Source: Gammaproteobacteria bacterium UBA7310
GTDB taxonomy: Bacteria; Pseudomonadota; Gammaproteobacteria; Pseudomonadales; Ketobacteraceae
Length of the DNA stretch: 64,000 bases
Assembly: GCA_002471665.1 (NCBI GenBank)
Contig: DKQK01000071.1
Span: 271,349 to 335,348, forward strand
Direction: 5' to 3'
The translations under genes were made by a program, and so were the position numbers. Below are positions 19,286 to 27,318 of the stretch, one piece after another (position 1 is the first letter of the stretch; each line of letters begins with the position of its first letter). The notes under the pieces were generated by a model. It worked only from the letters and a program-made list of their open reading frames with translations. It did not search any database and had not been told where the DNA came from.

Positions 19286-19346
19286 CAGTAACCTGCCGCC
19301 TAAAACAGAAAAAGGCCGCAGGTTACTGGAACGCTGCGGCCTTTTT
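19286..19346 (+). terminator. Terminator hairpin with a mutually exclusive upstream pairing (attenuator-like)
   Basis: The hairpin AAAAAGGCCGCAG (19309-19321) with CTGCGGCCTTTTT (19334-19346) is a strong terminator on the plus strand and also has a T tract on the minus strand. CAGTAACCTGC at 19286-19296 is exactly complementary to 19318-19328, which spans the terminator's 5' arm and loop. The two pairings exclude each other, the order expected of an attenuator read rightwards. The region 19241-19632 between the EamA gene and cca otherwise shows no gene. Confidence 0.6.
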
Positions 19347-19632
19347 AAAACCGGGATCAGAATGTTTGCTTTATTCCCTCACCCTCCCGCAGCTCTTTCT
19401 GCCATGCGCCATACGCGGACGCGCGCCATCGCACAGCGTTTAAAGGCTGCGTTAATATGGCGAATGCTGAAAGCTGCGGTGTGAGTATTCATTGCTGTCT
19501 TTGAAAAAAACGTTAACTTGGTTTTGAATGAGATACACTATAGGGGCTGGGTTAAATGCAGGTCAACGCTTTTTTCTCGCTTTAAGAAATAATTCACACA
19601 ACGAATTCAAAACAGGAATGGATCAGTCATTC

Positions 19633-20919
19633 ATGAACGTGTACCTGGTGGGCGGCGCAGTACGGGACAAGTTATTGAATCTTCCGGTGAAAGATCGGGA
19701 CTGGGTGGTGGTGGGTGCAACACCGGATGAACTGTTGCAACAAGGTTACCAGGCAGTGGGTAAAGATTTTCCGGTGTTTCTGCATCCTCAAACCCACGAG
19801 GAATATGCCCTGGCCCGCACCGAGCGTAAAACCAAAGCCGGATACACCGGATTTGAGTGCCACTTCGGCCAGGACGTTACCCTGGAGCAGGATCTGTCTC
19901 GCCGCGACCTGACTATCAACGCCATGGCCGAAGCCGGCGATGGCACTCTGGTTGACCCTTACGGCGGCCGGCAGGATCTGGAAAAACGAACCTTACGTCA
20001 CGTGTCCCAGGCCTTTGTGGAAGACCCGTTACGGGTATTAAGGGTGGCCCGTTTTCTTGCCCGTTATCATCACCTGGGGTTCACCGTTGCCGCCGAAACC
20101 CAGAGCCTGATGCACACCATCGCAGTAAGCGGCGAACTGCAGCACCTGACCCCTGAGCGGATCTGGGTGGAAACCGAAAAAGCATTACTGGAACCCAGCC
20201 CCTGGCGCTACTTTGAAGTGTTGCGTGAATGCGGTGCCCTGGCCGAGATATTTCCGGAACTGGATGCGCTTTTTGGTGTGCCGCAACCAGAACAACATCA
20301 CCCGGAAATCGACACCGGCCTGCATGTCATGATGACATTACAGTCGGCAACAGGATTGCTGTCACACAGTGGCTCGACATCAGAAACGGATTGCACACCG
20401 GCATTCAACGCCGAGCAACGGGTTGCCATTTTGTTTTCACTGCTGTGCCACGATCTGGGCAAAGGCTTAACCGCACCGGATCAGTTACCCAGCCACCCCG
20501 GCCACGAAGACATCAGCGAGCACCTCAGCAAAAAAGTCTGTGCACGTTGGCGGGCACCCAATCCGGTAAAGCGCCTGAGCAGCCTGGTGGCCCGTTACCA
20601 CACCCACAGCCATCGCGCCTTTGAACTGAAACCCAGCACCGTTATGCGTTTGCTGGAAGCTCTGGATTACTTCCGCCGACCGGAAACCCTGAGTTTGTTT
20701 TTAACGGCCTGCGAGGCCGATGCCAAAGGCCGCACCGGATTGCAAGACCGACATTACCACCAGGCCGACTACCTGCGGGATTGCGCACAGGCCGCCAGCA
20801 ATGTGCAGGCCCAAGCCCTGGTTAACCTTGGTTTCAAGGGGGAAACCCTGGGCATTGAATTACGCAAGCGGCGCATCGATGCCATACGCGACATGAAACA
20901 CAGCTATGTCCGGCCTTGA
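19633..20919 (+). CDS. cca: CCA tRNA nucleotidyltransferase (multifunctional CCA protein)
   Basis: About 428 residues. It adds or repairs the 3' CCA of tRNAs. The nucleotidyltransferase core is at the N-terminus: YLVGGAVRDKLL, the metal-binding VKDRDWVVVG (DxD), ERKTKAGY, LSRRDLTINAMA and EDPLRVLRVARF. An HD phosphohydrolase domain follows (LLCHDLGKG), as in E. coli Cca. The ATG at 19633 gives the E. coli-like start MNVYLVGG; upstream in-frame ATGs at 19618 and 19528 are less likely. The pteridine reductase gene follows closely downstream. Confidence 0.93.
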   Translation: MNVYLVGGAVRDKLLNLPVKDRDWVVVGATPDELLQQGYQAVGKDFPVFLHPQTHEEYALARTERKTKAGYTGFECHFGQDVTLEQDLSRRDLTINAMAEAGDGTLVDPYGGRQDLEKRTLRHVSQAFVEDPLRVLRVARFLARYHHLGFTVAAETQSLMHTIAVSGELQHLTPERIWVETEKALLEPSPWRYFEVLRECGALAEIFPELDALFGVPQPEQHHPEIDTGLHVMMTLQSATGLLSHSGSTSETDCTPAFNAEQRVAILFSLLCHDLGKGLTAPDQLPSHPGHEDISEHLSKKVCARWRAPNPVKRLSSLVARYHTHSHRAFELKPSTVMRLLEALDYFRRPETLSLFLTACEADAKGRTGLQDRHYHQADYLRDCAQAASNVQAQALVNLGFKGETLGIELRKRRIDAIRDMKHSYVRP

Positions 20920-20987
20920 GTAACACCACTTACAACACGGCAAGGCATCGCTGGGCAGATAAAAATGCAGAAAAGAAGGAAATCAAC

Positions 20988-21749
20988 ATGAGTGATGAGA
21001 AAGTCGCCCTGATCACGGGCTCGGCAAAGCGCATTGGAGCGTATACAGCGCAATACCTGCACGAACGGGGTTACGCTGTGATTCTGCATTACCGCAATAG
21101 CGCACAATCTGCCAAAGCCCTGCGCGATAAACTGAACCACAACCGCCCCCATTCCTGCATTGCCCTGCACGCCGACCTCTCATCGCCCGATGCCTGGCCA
21201 CAACTGGCGGAGCAATCCGGCAGTTGGAAACACCGACTGGATCTACTGGTCAACAACGCTTCGGCGTTTTACCCAACAGCGCTGGGCCAAACCACCTTGG
21301 AACAGTGGCATGACCTGTTTGCCAGCAACGCCCAGGCGCCTTTTTTTCTCAGCCAGCATCTGGCCCCCTTGCTGAAAGCAAACCAGGGTTGCATCATCAA
21401 CATTATTGATGCGCTGGCCGAACAGGCGAACCCGGATTTTATCCCGTACAGTATGGCCAAAACTGCATTGCGCACGCTGACCACCGCGCTGGCCAAGGCC
21501 CTGGCACCGGAGGTACGGGTCAACGGCATTTCACCCGGCGCCATGCTGTGGCCCGACGGGGAACACCAATTAACCGAACAACAAAAACAAAAAATTCTGC
21601 AGCAGATTCCCCTGCAGCGGGTGGGCACTGAATGGGATATTGCCCGCACACTTTATTTTCTGGTTGAAGAGGCCCCCTATATCACAGGGCAGGACATTGC
21701 GGTGGATGGCGGCAGAAGCCTGAACTCAGTTCAGCTCCACGCGCCATAG
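20988..21749 (+). CDS. Pteridine-reductase-like SDR (FolM type)
   Basis: 253 residues of classical SDR fold. The cofactor motif is ALITGSAKRIGAYTAQYL; a basic residue after the glycines is typical of NADPH-dependent pteridine reductases. NNASAF follows, the catalytic YSMAK, and the end VDGGRSLN. FolM/PTR1 enzymes reduce dihydrofolate or dihydromonapterin. The neighbours folK and folB support a folate/pterin role. The ATG at 20988 has GAAGGA upstream. The last 24 bases overlap the convergent folK gene. Confidence 0.75.
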   Translation: MSDEKVALITGSAKRIGAYTAQYLHERGYAVILHYRNSAQSAKALRDKLNHNRPHSCIALHADLSSPDAWPQLAEQSGSWKHRLDLLVNNASAFYPTALGQTTLEQWHDLFASNAQAPFFLSQHLAPLLKANQGCIINIIDALAEQANPDFIPYSMAKTALRTLTTALAKALAPEVRVNGISPGAMLWPDGEHQLTEQQKQKILQQIPLQRVGTEWDIARTLYFLVEEAPYITGQDIAVDGGRSLNSVQLHAP

Positions 21750-22211
21750 AGCCTGTTTTGACTTATCGTATTCGGCCCACAGCTCCCCATAGGAGCGCTG
21801 CAGTTGTGGGTGCAATTCAGTACCGGCCACATCCGCCAACGGCCACAGGACAAAGGCATTGTGCACGATTTCATCCCGTGGCAATGCCACTCCGTCAATG
21901 ACACCCACGCAGTCATCGTAGGTGAGGATATCAATATCCAGGGTTCGCGAACTGAATTTGGGGCCACCCCGTACCCGGCCGTTTTCATCCTCGATGGCCT
22001 TGATCTTGCGCTGCAATTCCCCAACGCTGGACCCGGTATGAAGCCCCACCACCAGGTTATAGAAATTATCGCCGTCAAACCCCACCGCTTCACTTTCATA
22101 AACCGGCGACACCACCAGCTCACCAAATACCTGGCGCAGCGTGTCCAGTGCCACCCGTATATAATGGTGACGGTTGATGTTACTGCCCAGACTCAAATAC
22201 ACCCTTGCCAT
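21726..22211 (-). CDS. folK: 2-amino-4-hydroxy-6-hydroxymethyldihydropteridine pyrophosphokinase
   Basis: 161 residues. HPPK transfers pyrophosphate from ATP to 6-hydroxymethyl-dihydropterin in folate synthesis. It shows the start VYLSLGSNINR, the loop VYESEAVGF, the signature RTLDIDILTYDD with metal-binding aspartates, and LPRDEIVHNAFVLWPLADV. Its start overlaps the end of folB by one base, so the two form a coupled folate operon. Confidence 0.93.
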   Translation of the reverse strand: MARVYLSLGSNINRHHYIRVALDTLRQVFGELVVSPVYESEAVGFDGDNFYNLVVGLHTGSSVGELQRKIKAIEDENGRVRGGPKFSSRTLDIDILTYDDCVGVIDGVALPRDEIVHNAFVLWPLADVAGTELHPQLQRSYGELWAEYDKSKQALWRVELN

Positions 22212-22567
22212 CAGGGCTTTTCTCCCCGTTCGATGATCACACCCACATCCCGCGCGGCTTTCACAGCCGCAGGCTTACTGACGCGCAGGCGCAGCCAGGG
22301 TACACCGAATTCCTGCAGCACCACCGACGCCACCTGTTCCGCCAATGTTTCCACCAGCTGGAACCGGCTGTCTTCCACAAACTGCACAACACGGGTGGAC
22401 ACCGCCGCATAATCCAGGGCATCGGCGATGTCATCGCTGGCTGCGCTCTTACTAATATCGCAGGCCATCTCCAGCTCCAGGCTGAGGGGTTGCCTGATGG
22501 CACGCTCCCAGTCCAGCACCCCGATCACGGCTTGAATCTTAAGGTCACGTATATAAACAATATCCAT
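22211..22567 (-). CDS. folB: Dihydroneopterin aldolase
   Basis: 118 residues. It converts 7,8-dihydroneopterin to 6-hydroxymethyl-dihydropterin, the substrate of FolK. It starts with the typical DIVYIRDLKIQAVIGVLDWER and has LDYAAVSTRVVQFVE, LVETLAEQVA and the conserved KPAAV with the active-site lysine. folK follows with a one-base overlap. The gene is divergent from plsY, as in many gammaproteobacteria. Confidence 0.93.
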   Translation of the reverse strand: MDIVYIRDLKIQAVIGVLDWERAIRQPLSLELEMACDISKSAASDDIADALDYAAVSTRVVQFVEDSRFQLVETLAEQVASVVLQEFGVPWLRLRVSKPAAVKAARDVGVIIERGEKP

Positions 22568-22685
22568 TCTCTGGCCACCTTGCGCGTAATTGCTGGCAAT
22601 CTACCAAGATGCCCCCCATGTGACAACTTGAGCACACCCGGCTTAAATGAAACAATGAGCGCCCATCCACCCGGGAGACTGTGTT

Positions 22686-23285
22686 CTGGAAAGCCTGTTA
22701 GCCATTGTTCTATGGATTTTTTCCTACCTGCTGGGGTCCATATCGGCCGCCATTCTGGTGTGCCGGCTGTTCGGCTTTGCTGACCCCCGCTCCGAGGGCT
22801 CCCACAACCCCGGCGCCACCAACGTGTTGCGGGTGGGCAACACCTTTGCTGCCGCACTGACGCTGGTGGGGGATGTGGCCAAAGGCGTGGTGCCCGTGAT
22901 CATTGCCCGCCGCCTGGGCATGCCGGAAAGCATGGCGGCACTCTGTGGCTTCTGCGCCTTTCTGGGCCATCTGTATCCGGTGTATTTCGACTTTCGCGGC
23001 GGCAAAGGTGTAGCCACTGCAATGGGAGTGCTGGCCATTCTGCATTGGCCTTCCATGCTGGTGGTGGGCGCTATCTGGCTACTGGTTTTTTTCAGCACCC
23101 GCTTCAGCTCTCTGGCCTCCATTGCTGCCTTTTTTCTGGCGCCCCTGATCATGCTGATCACCCACCCGGAGCTGTTTCACCCCATTTTGGTATTGAGCCT
23201 GATGCTGTTGTTCCGCCACCGGCACAACATTCTGCTGCTGATCAAGGGGCAGGAGCAGGGCTTCCGCCTGCCCCCAAAAGACTAG
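22686..23285 (+). CDS. plsY: Acyl-phosphate:glycerol-3-phosphate acyltransferase PlsY
   Basis: An inner-membrane enzyme that acylates glycerol-3-phosphate from acyl-phosphate, the first step of phospholipid synthesis. It shows GSISAAILVCRLFGFADPR, the GSHNPGATNVLR glycerol-phosphate loop, and DFRGGKGVATAMGVL, over about five membrane helices. The first helix (residues SLLAIVLWIFSYLLG) begins before any ATG, GTG or TTG in this frame. The only start that keeps it is a CTG at 22686, eight bases after GGGAG, giving 199 residues against about 205 in E. coli. The first conventional start, GTG 22758, would delete helix 1. The 3' end overlaps convergent tsaD by four bases. Confidence 0.85.
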   Translation: MESLLAIVLWIFSYLLGSISAAILVCRLFGFADPRSEGSHNPGATNVLRVGNTFAAALTLVGDVAKGVVPVIIARRLGMPESMAALCGFCAFLGHLYPVYFDFRGGKGVATAMGVLAILHWPSMLVVGAIWLLVFFSTRFSSLASIAAFFLAPLIMLITHPELFHPILVLSLMLLFRHRHNILLLIKGQEQGFRLPPKD

Positions 23286-24307
23286 CCTGATAATTCAGAC
23301 AGGGGCCAACGGGCCCGCACCTGCACATTGAGATTGGATTCCACGCCCGCCAGCAAACGCTGGTATCCCGCATAGGCGATCATGGCGCCGTTGTCGGTGC
23401 AATAACGCAACTGGGGGTAAAACACGTCGGCCTTTTCTTTGGCAACCATCTCGGCCAGCTTCTGTCGCAACAGCGTATTGGCACTGACACCACCGGCCAC
23501 CACCAGCCGGCTGGCGCCGGTCTGACGCAGCGCACGGCGGCATTTCAGGGCCAGAGTATCCACCACCGCATCCTGAAACGCCCAGGCTATATCCGCCACA
23601 TCCTGCTGCGTCAGACCACCCTCCTGCCCGGCACAATCATCCCGGGTGTTAAGGGTAAAGGTTTTCAAGCCACTGAAACTGAAATCCAGTCCAGGCCGGT
23701 CCACCATGGGGCGAGGGAACTGAAAACGGCCGCCGACACCCAGCTCGGCGGCCCGCGCAATGGCCGGCCCACCGGGATAACCCAGCCCCAGCATCTTGGC
23801 GGTTTTATCAAATGCTTCCCCGGCGGCATCATCCAGGGATTCCCCCAGGATTTCATAGCGGCCGATGGACTCCACATTAACCAACTGGGTATGGCCGCCA
23901 CTCACCAGCAATGCAATAAAGGGAGCCTGGGGCGCGGGATCCTCCAGCAATGGCGCCAACAGATGGCCCTCCATATGATGCACGGGAATAGAAGGCATGC
24001 CCCAGGCAAAGGCCAGGCTCTTTGCCAGCGCGGCCCCCACCATAAGAGCCCCCACCAGGCCGGGCCCGGCGGTATAGGCAATGGCATCCAGATCCGATTG
24101 CGCACAACCGGCCCGCTGCATCACTTCATCAATAAGGGGGATCAATTTGCGCACATGATCACGGGAAGCCAGTTCCGGCACCACCCCCCCGTATTCCGCG
24201 TGCAACTCGATCTGGCTGTACAGGGCATCCGCCAGAATACCCTGCTCACTGTCGTAAATCGCAACACCTGTCTCATCACAGGACGTCTCAATGCCTAGAA
24301 TTCGCAC
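23282..24307 (-). CDS. tsaD: tRNA N6-threonylcarbamoyladenosine (t6A) transferase TsaD
   Basis: 341 residues starting at a GTG. It transfers threonylcarbamoyl from TC-AMP to A37 of ANN-decoding tRNAs with TsaB and TsaE. It shows LGIETSCDETGVAIYD, the metal-binding HHMEGHLLAPLLE, LVSGGHTQLVNV and VVAGGVSANTLLR. It is divergent from rpsU, the usual gammaproteobacterial arrangement. Confidence 0.95.
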   Translation of the reverse strand: MRILGIETSCDETGVAIYDSEQGILADALYSQIELHAEYGGVVPELASRDHVRKLIPLIDEVMQRAGCAQSDLDAIAYTAGPGLVGALMVGAALAKSLAFAWGMPSIPVHHMEGHLLAPLLEDPAPQAPFIALLVSGGHTQLVNVESIGRYEILGESLDDAAGEAFDKTAKMLGLGYPGGPAIARAAELGVGGRFQFPRPMVDRPGLDFSFSGLKTFTLNTRDDCAGQEGGLTQQDVADIAWAFQDAVVDTLALKCRRALRQTGASRLVVAGGVSANTLLRQKLAEMVAKEKADVFYPQLRYCTDNGAMIAYAGYQRLLAGVESNLNVQVRARWPLSELSG

Positions 24308-24378
24308 AAATTTCGCCTAATCCGTTTAATCAACAACCCCCGCAGGGAGAATTCCACGCAGTTTACCAAAAACCGGCT

Positions 24379-24407
24379 TTGCATTTAGCCATCAATGCCA
24401 TTAAAAT
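24379..24407 (+). promoter_or_regulatory. Sigma70 promoter of the rpsU operon
   Basis: TTGCAT (24379-24384), a 17-base spacer and TAAAAT (24402-24407) lie about 80 bases before rpsU. This is a good fit for the promoter of the rpsU-dnaG-rpoD macromolecular synthesis operon, read divergently from tsaD. Confidence 0.65.
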
Positions 24408-24487
24408 GCGGCACCCTTATGGCCACAGGCCTAGTAAGAACTGGTTTTTGTACCGTAAACAGAATTCATAAGTAAGGTGATTTGTTA

Positions 24488-24703
24488 ATGCCTAATGTAA
24501 AGGTTAAAGAAAACGAGCCATTCGACGTAGCCCTGCGTCGCTTCAAGCGTTCCTGCGAAAAAGCGGGTGTGTTGGCGGAAGTTCGCCGTCGCGAGTTTTA
24601 CGAGAAGCCCACCCAGGTTCGCAAGCGTAAGCAAGCCGCCGCCGTCAAGCGTCACGCCAAGAAAGTGGCTCGCGAACAGATCCGTCGCAAGCGCCTGTTC
24701 TAA
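24488..24703 (+). CDS. rpsU: 30S ribosomal protein bS21
   Basis: 71 residues with the characteristic start PNVKVKENEPFDVALRRFKR and the very basic C-terminus (KKVAREQIRRKRLF). It binds the 30S platform near the anti-Shine-Dalgarno region and assists initiation. It is the first gene of the rpsU-yqeY-dnaG-rpoD cluster. The second of two nearby ATGs is the start that matches the family. Confidence 0.97.
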   Translation: MPNVKVKENEPFDVALRRFKRSCEKAGVLAEVRRREFYEKPTQVRKRKQAAAVKRHAKKVAREQIRRKRLF

Positions 24704-24733
24704 GCCCCATTACGCTGCAAATACCTTACACAA

Positions 24734-24776
24734 ACGCCGGCGGGCTTGCCCCGATCCGGCGTATTGTTGTTTTATT
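24734..24776 (+). terminator. Terminator or attenuator hairpin after rpsU
   Basis: ACGCCGG (24734-24740) pairs with CCGGCGT (24756-24762), with an inner CGGG/CCCCG stem. A T-rich stretch (ATTGTTGTTTTATT) follows. In other enterics an internal terminator after rpsU lowers expression of dnaG and rpoD relative to S21; the position fits that role. Confidence 0.6.
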
Positions 24777-24808
24777 AGCTTTCTCTTTTGACCAGAACGG
24801 AAATCACC

Positions 24809-25255
24809 ATGTCAGACATCAAAAGCAAACTGAACGATGCCGTTAAAGAAGCCATGCGCGCGAAAGACAAAGAGCGCCTGGCCACCCTGCGCCTGGCCAC
24901 TTCGGCCCTGAAACAGGTGGAAGTAGACGAACGCATTGAGCTGGACGACACCCGCGTGCTGGCGATTCTGGATAAGATGGTGAAACAGCGCAAAGATTCC
25001 GTAGAACAGTTCACCCAGGGTGGGCGCGATGACCTGGCCCAGAAAGAACTGGCGGAAATTGAGGTGCTGAAAGGATTCCTGCCCGCCGCCATGAGCGAAG
25101 ATGACGTTGCCGCCATCATTCAGTCTGCCATCGCGGAAACCGGGGCCGAAGGCATGAAAGACATGGGCAAAGTCATGGCCGTGGTGAAACCCCAGGTTCA
25201 GGGGCGTGCCGATATGGGCGCGGTCAGCAAGAAGGTTAAAGAGCTGCTGGGGTAA
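24809..25255 (+). CDS. yqeY: GatB/YqeY domain protein
   Basis: 148 residues beginning MSDIKSKLNDAVKEAM, with the conserved LRLATSALKQ and the C-terminal helix bundle block VQGRADMGAVSKKVKELLG. The domain is shared with the tail of the GatB amidotransferase subunit and is thought to bind tRNA; the exact role is unsettled. The position between rpsU and dnaG is conserved in Pseudomonas relatives. Confidence 0.93.
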   Translation: MSDIKSKLNDAVKEAMRAKDKERLATLRLATSALKQVEVDERIELDDTRVLAILDKMVKQRKDSVEQFTQGGRDDLAQKELAEIEVLKGFLPAAMSEDDVAAIIQSAIAETGAEGMKDMGKVMAVVKPQVQGRADMGAVSKKVKELLG

Positions 25256-25266
25256 TCCCCGCCCCC

Positions 25267-27135
25267 ATGGCCGGCCGCATACCCGAAACCTTTATCGATG
25301 ATGTTCTTGCCAGAACCGATCTGGTGGAACTCATCGACAGCTATGTGCACCTGAAACGCACCGGCAAAAACTACTCGGCCTGCTGCCCGTTCCATCAGGA
25401 GAAAACCCCTTCTTTTACCGTCAGCCCCGAAAAGCAGTTCTATTACTGCTTTGGCTGCGGTGCCAGTGGTAACGCCATCGGCTTTCTGATGGATTACACC
25501 CGCCTGGGGTTTGTGGAATCCATTGAAACCCTGGCCCGCAACCTGGGCCTGGACGTGCCCCGTGACGAGGATTTCAGCCAACCACGGGAGAATCACCAGC
25601 CGCTGTTTCACATTCTGGAAGCGGCCACCGCCTTTTACGAGCAACAGTTACGCAATCCCAAAACCCGCGAACGCCCGGTGAACTACCTGAAACAACGGGG
25701 CCTGTCCGGGCAAACCGCCAAACAGTTTCGCCTGGGCTACGCACCCCAGGGCTGGGACAACCTGATCAACGCACTGGGCAAAAGCGATACCGACCTCAAC
25801 CACCTGATTAAAACCGGGCTATTGATCGAAAACGATCAGGGGCGGCGCTACGACCGCTTCCGCGACCGGGTGATGTTCCCCATCCGCGACAGCCGCGGCC
25901 GGGTCATTGCCTTTGGCGGCCGGGTGATGGGGGATGACAAACCCAAATACCTGAACTCACCGGAAACCCCGGTATTTCACAAAGGGCGCGAACTTTACGG
26001 CCTGTATGAAGCCCGGCAGGCCAGCAACAAGATCCGCCGCTTTGTGGTGGTGGAAGGCTACATGGATGTCATCGCCCTGGCCCAGTTCGGCATCCCCTAC
26101 GCCGTGGCCACCCTGGGCACCGCCACCAGCCGCGACCATATCGAGACACTGTTTCGCCACAGCGAAGAGCTGATCTTCTGTTTTGATGGCGATGAAGCCG
26201 GCCGCCGGGCGGCCTGGCGCGCACTGGAAAACGCCCTGCCCACCGCCCGCGATGGACGCCAGATCAAATTTCTGCTGCTGCCGGAAGGGGAAGACCCCGA
26301 CACCCTGGTGCGGCAAAACGGCAAAGACTACTTTGAAGGCCTGCTGGACGAGTGTGACACCCTGTCGGAGTACTTTTTCAAGCACCTTGCCGCCGAGGTG
26401 GATACCCGCACCATGGATGGCCGCGCCCGCCTGGCCAGCCTGGCCAAACCGCATCTGGAACAGCTGCCGGCCGGTGTGCTGCAGCAGCTGATGCTGAAAC
26501 GGCTGGGGGAGATCACCGAGCTGGAAGACATCCAACTGGCAGCGCCGCTAGCCGCCAAGGCAGCGCCCCCCCGGCAAGCGGATGAATTTGCAGACTATTC
26601 AGAGTTTGAGGGGTTGCATTCTGATCAGCCACCCCCATATCACGACTACGATGGGGAATCTACAGGCTCCGGCCCGTCAAGATCGCCCCGCCCCAAGCCC
26701 GTCAGACGGCAGGCCCTGGATAAAAACAAGAAACGGGACGAGATCTCCCTGGTGGATGCCACCATCCGCATGCTGCTCAATGCACCACGCCAGGCAACCG
26801 GCTTGACGCTGCCGGACGAACTGCAGCAACTGCAACTGCCGCGAATGGAAACTTTACTGGAACTATTTGAATTTATTAAACAAAAGCCCGATGCATCCAC
26901 CGCAGCCATCCTTGGCCACTGGCAGAACCGGGATGACAGCGACACCATTTTCAAACTGGCCGCCAAAGAGTTTCTGCTGCCCAACGACGAGCAGGGCCCC
27001 GAACTTGGCGACGCAATACGACGACTTTATTTACAGAAAGTGGAGCAGGATCTGGATCAAATCATCGCCGAAGGCGTCAAAGACAAGACGAGATTCAAAG
27101 AGCTACTACACTTACAGAAAGAATTGTCCAAATAA
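25267..27135 (+). CDS. dnaG: DNA primase
   Basis: 622 residues. It synthesises RNA primers at the fork. The N-terminal CHC2 zinc finger runs from CCPFHQEKTPSF to YYCFGCGASGNAIGF. The RNA-polymerase core with TOPRIM follows (VVVEGYMDVIALAQ, then FCFDGDEAGRRAAWRAL). A hinge leads to the C-terminal helical DnaB-binding domain. A Pro/Ser-rich linker lies at about residues 430-490. It starts 11 bases after yqeY. Confidence 0.97.
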   Translation: MAGRIPETFIDDVLARTDLVELIDSYVHLKRTGKNYSACCPFHQEKTPSFTVSPEKQFYYCFGCGASGNAIGFLMDYTRLGFVESIETLARNLGLDVPRDEDFSQPRENHQPLFHILEAATAFYEQQLRNPKTRERPVNYLKQRGLSGQTAKQFRLGYAPQGWDNLINALGKSDTDLNHLIKTGLLIENDQGRRYDRFRDRVMFPIRDSRGRVIAFGGRVMGDDKPKYLNSPETPVFHKGRELYGLYEARQASNKIRRFVVVEGYMDVIALAQFGIPYAVATLGTATSRDHIETLFRHSEELIFCFDGDEAGRRAAWRALENALPTARDGRQIKFLLLPEGEDPDTLVRQNGKDYFEGLLDECDTLSEYFFKHLAAEVDTRTMDGRARLASLAKPHLEQLPAGVLQQLMLKRLGEITELEDIQLAAPLAAKAAPPRQADEFADYSEFEGLHSDQPPPYHDYDGESTGSGPSRSPRPKPVRRQALDKNKKRDEISLVDATIRMLLNAPRQATGLTLPDELQQLQLPRMETLLELFEFIKQKPDASTAAILGHWQNRDDSDTIFKLAAKEFLLPNDEQGPELGDAIRRLYLQKVEQDLDQIIAEGVKDKTRFKELLHLQKELSK

Positions 27136-27252
27136 TCACCATTTTACCCAGCCTGAGTGCGGCCACACCGCTGATCAGACACCACCAAGAGGCCTGAAAT
27201 GTAAGCAGATATCAATTATTACAAACTCCCGACAAACTCAGTGGGCTGCCAG

Positions 27253-27281
27253 TGGCAACGGCAACCCGTACCCTGTATAAT
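27253..27281 (+). promoter_or_regulatory. Candidate promoter for rpoD
   Basis: TGGCAA (27253-27258), a 17-base spacer and a perfect TATAAT (27276-27281) lie 38 bases before the rpoD start. The -35 is weak; the -10 is consensus. Such an internal promoter would let rpoD be expressed apart from dnaG. Confidence 0.55.
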
Positions 27282-27318
27282 GCCGCGTTCTTCGCGCACC
27301 AGACGGAATGGGCATTTC

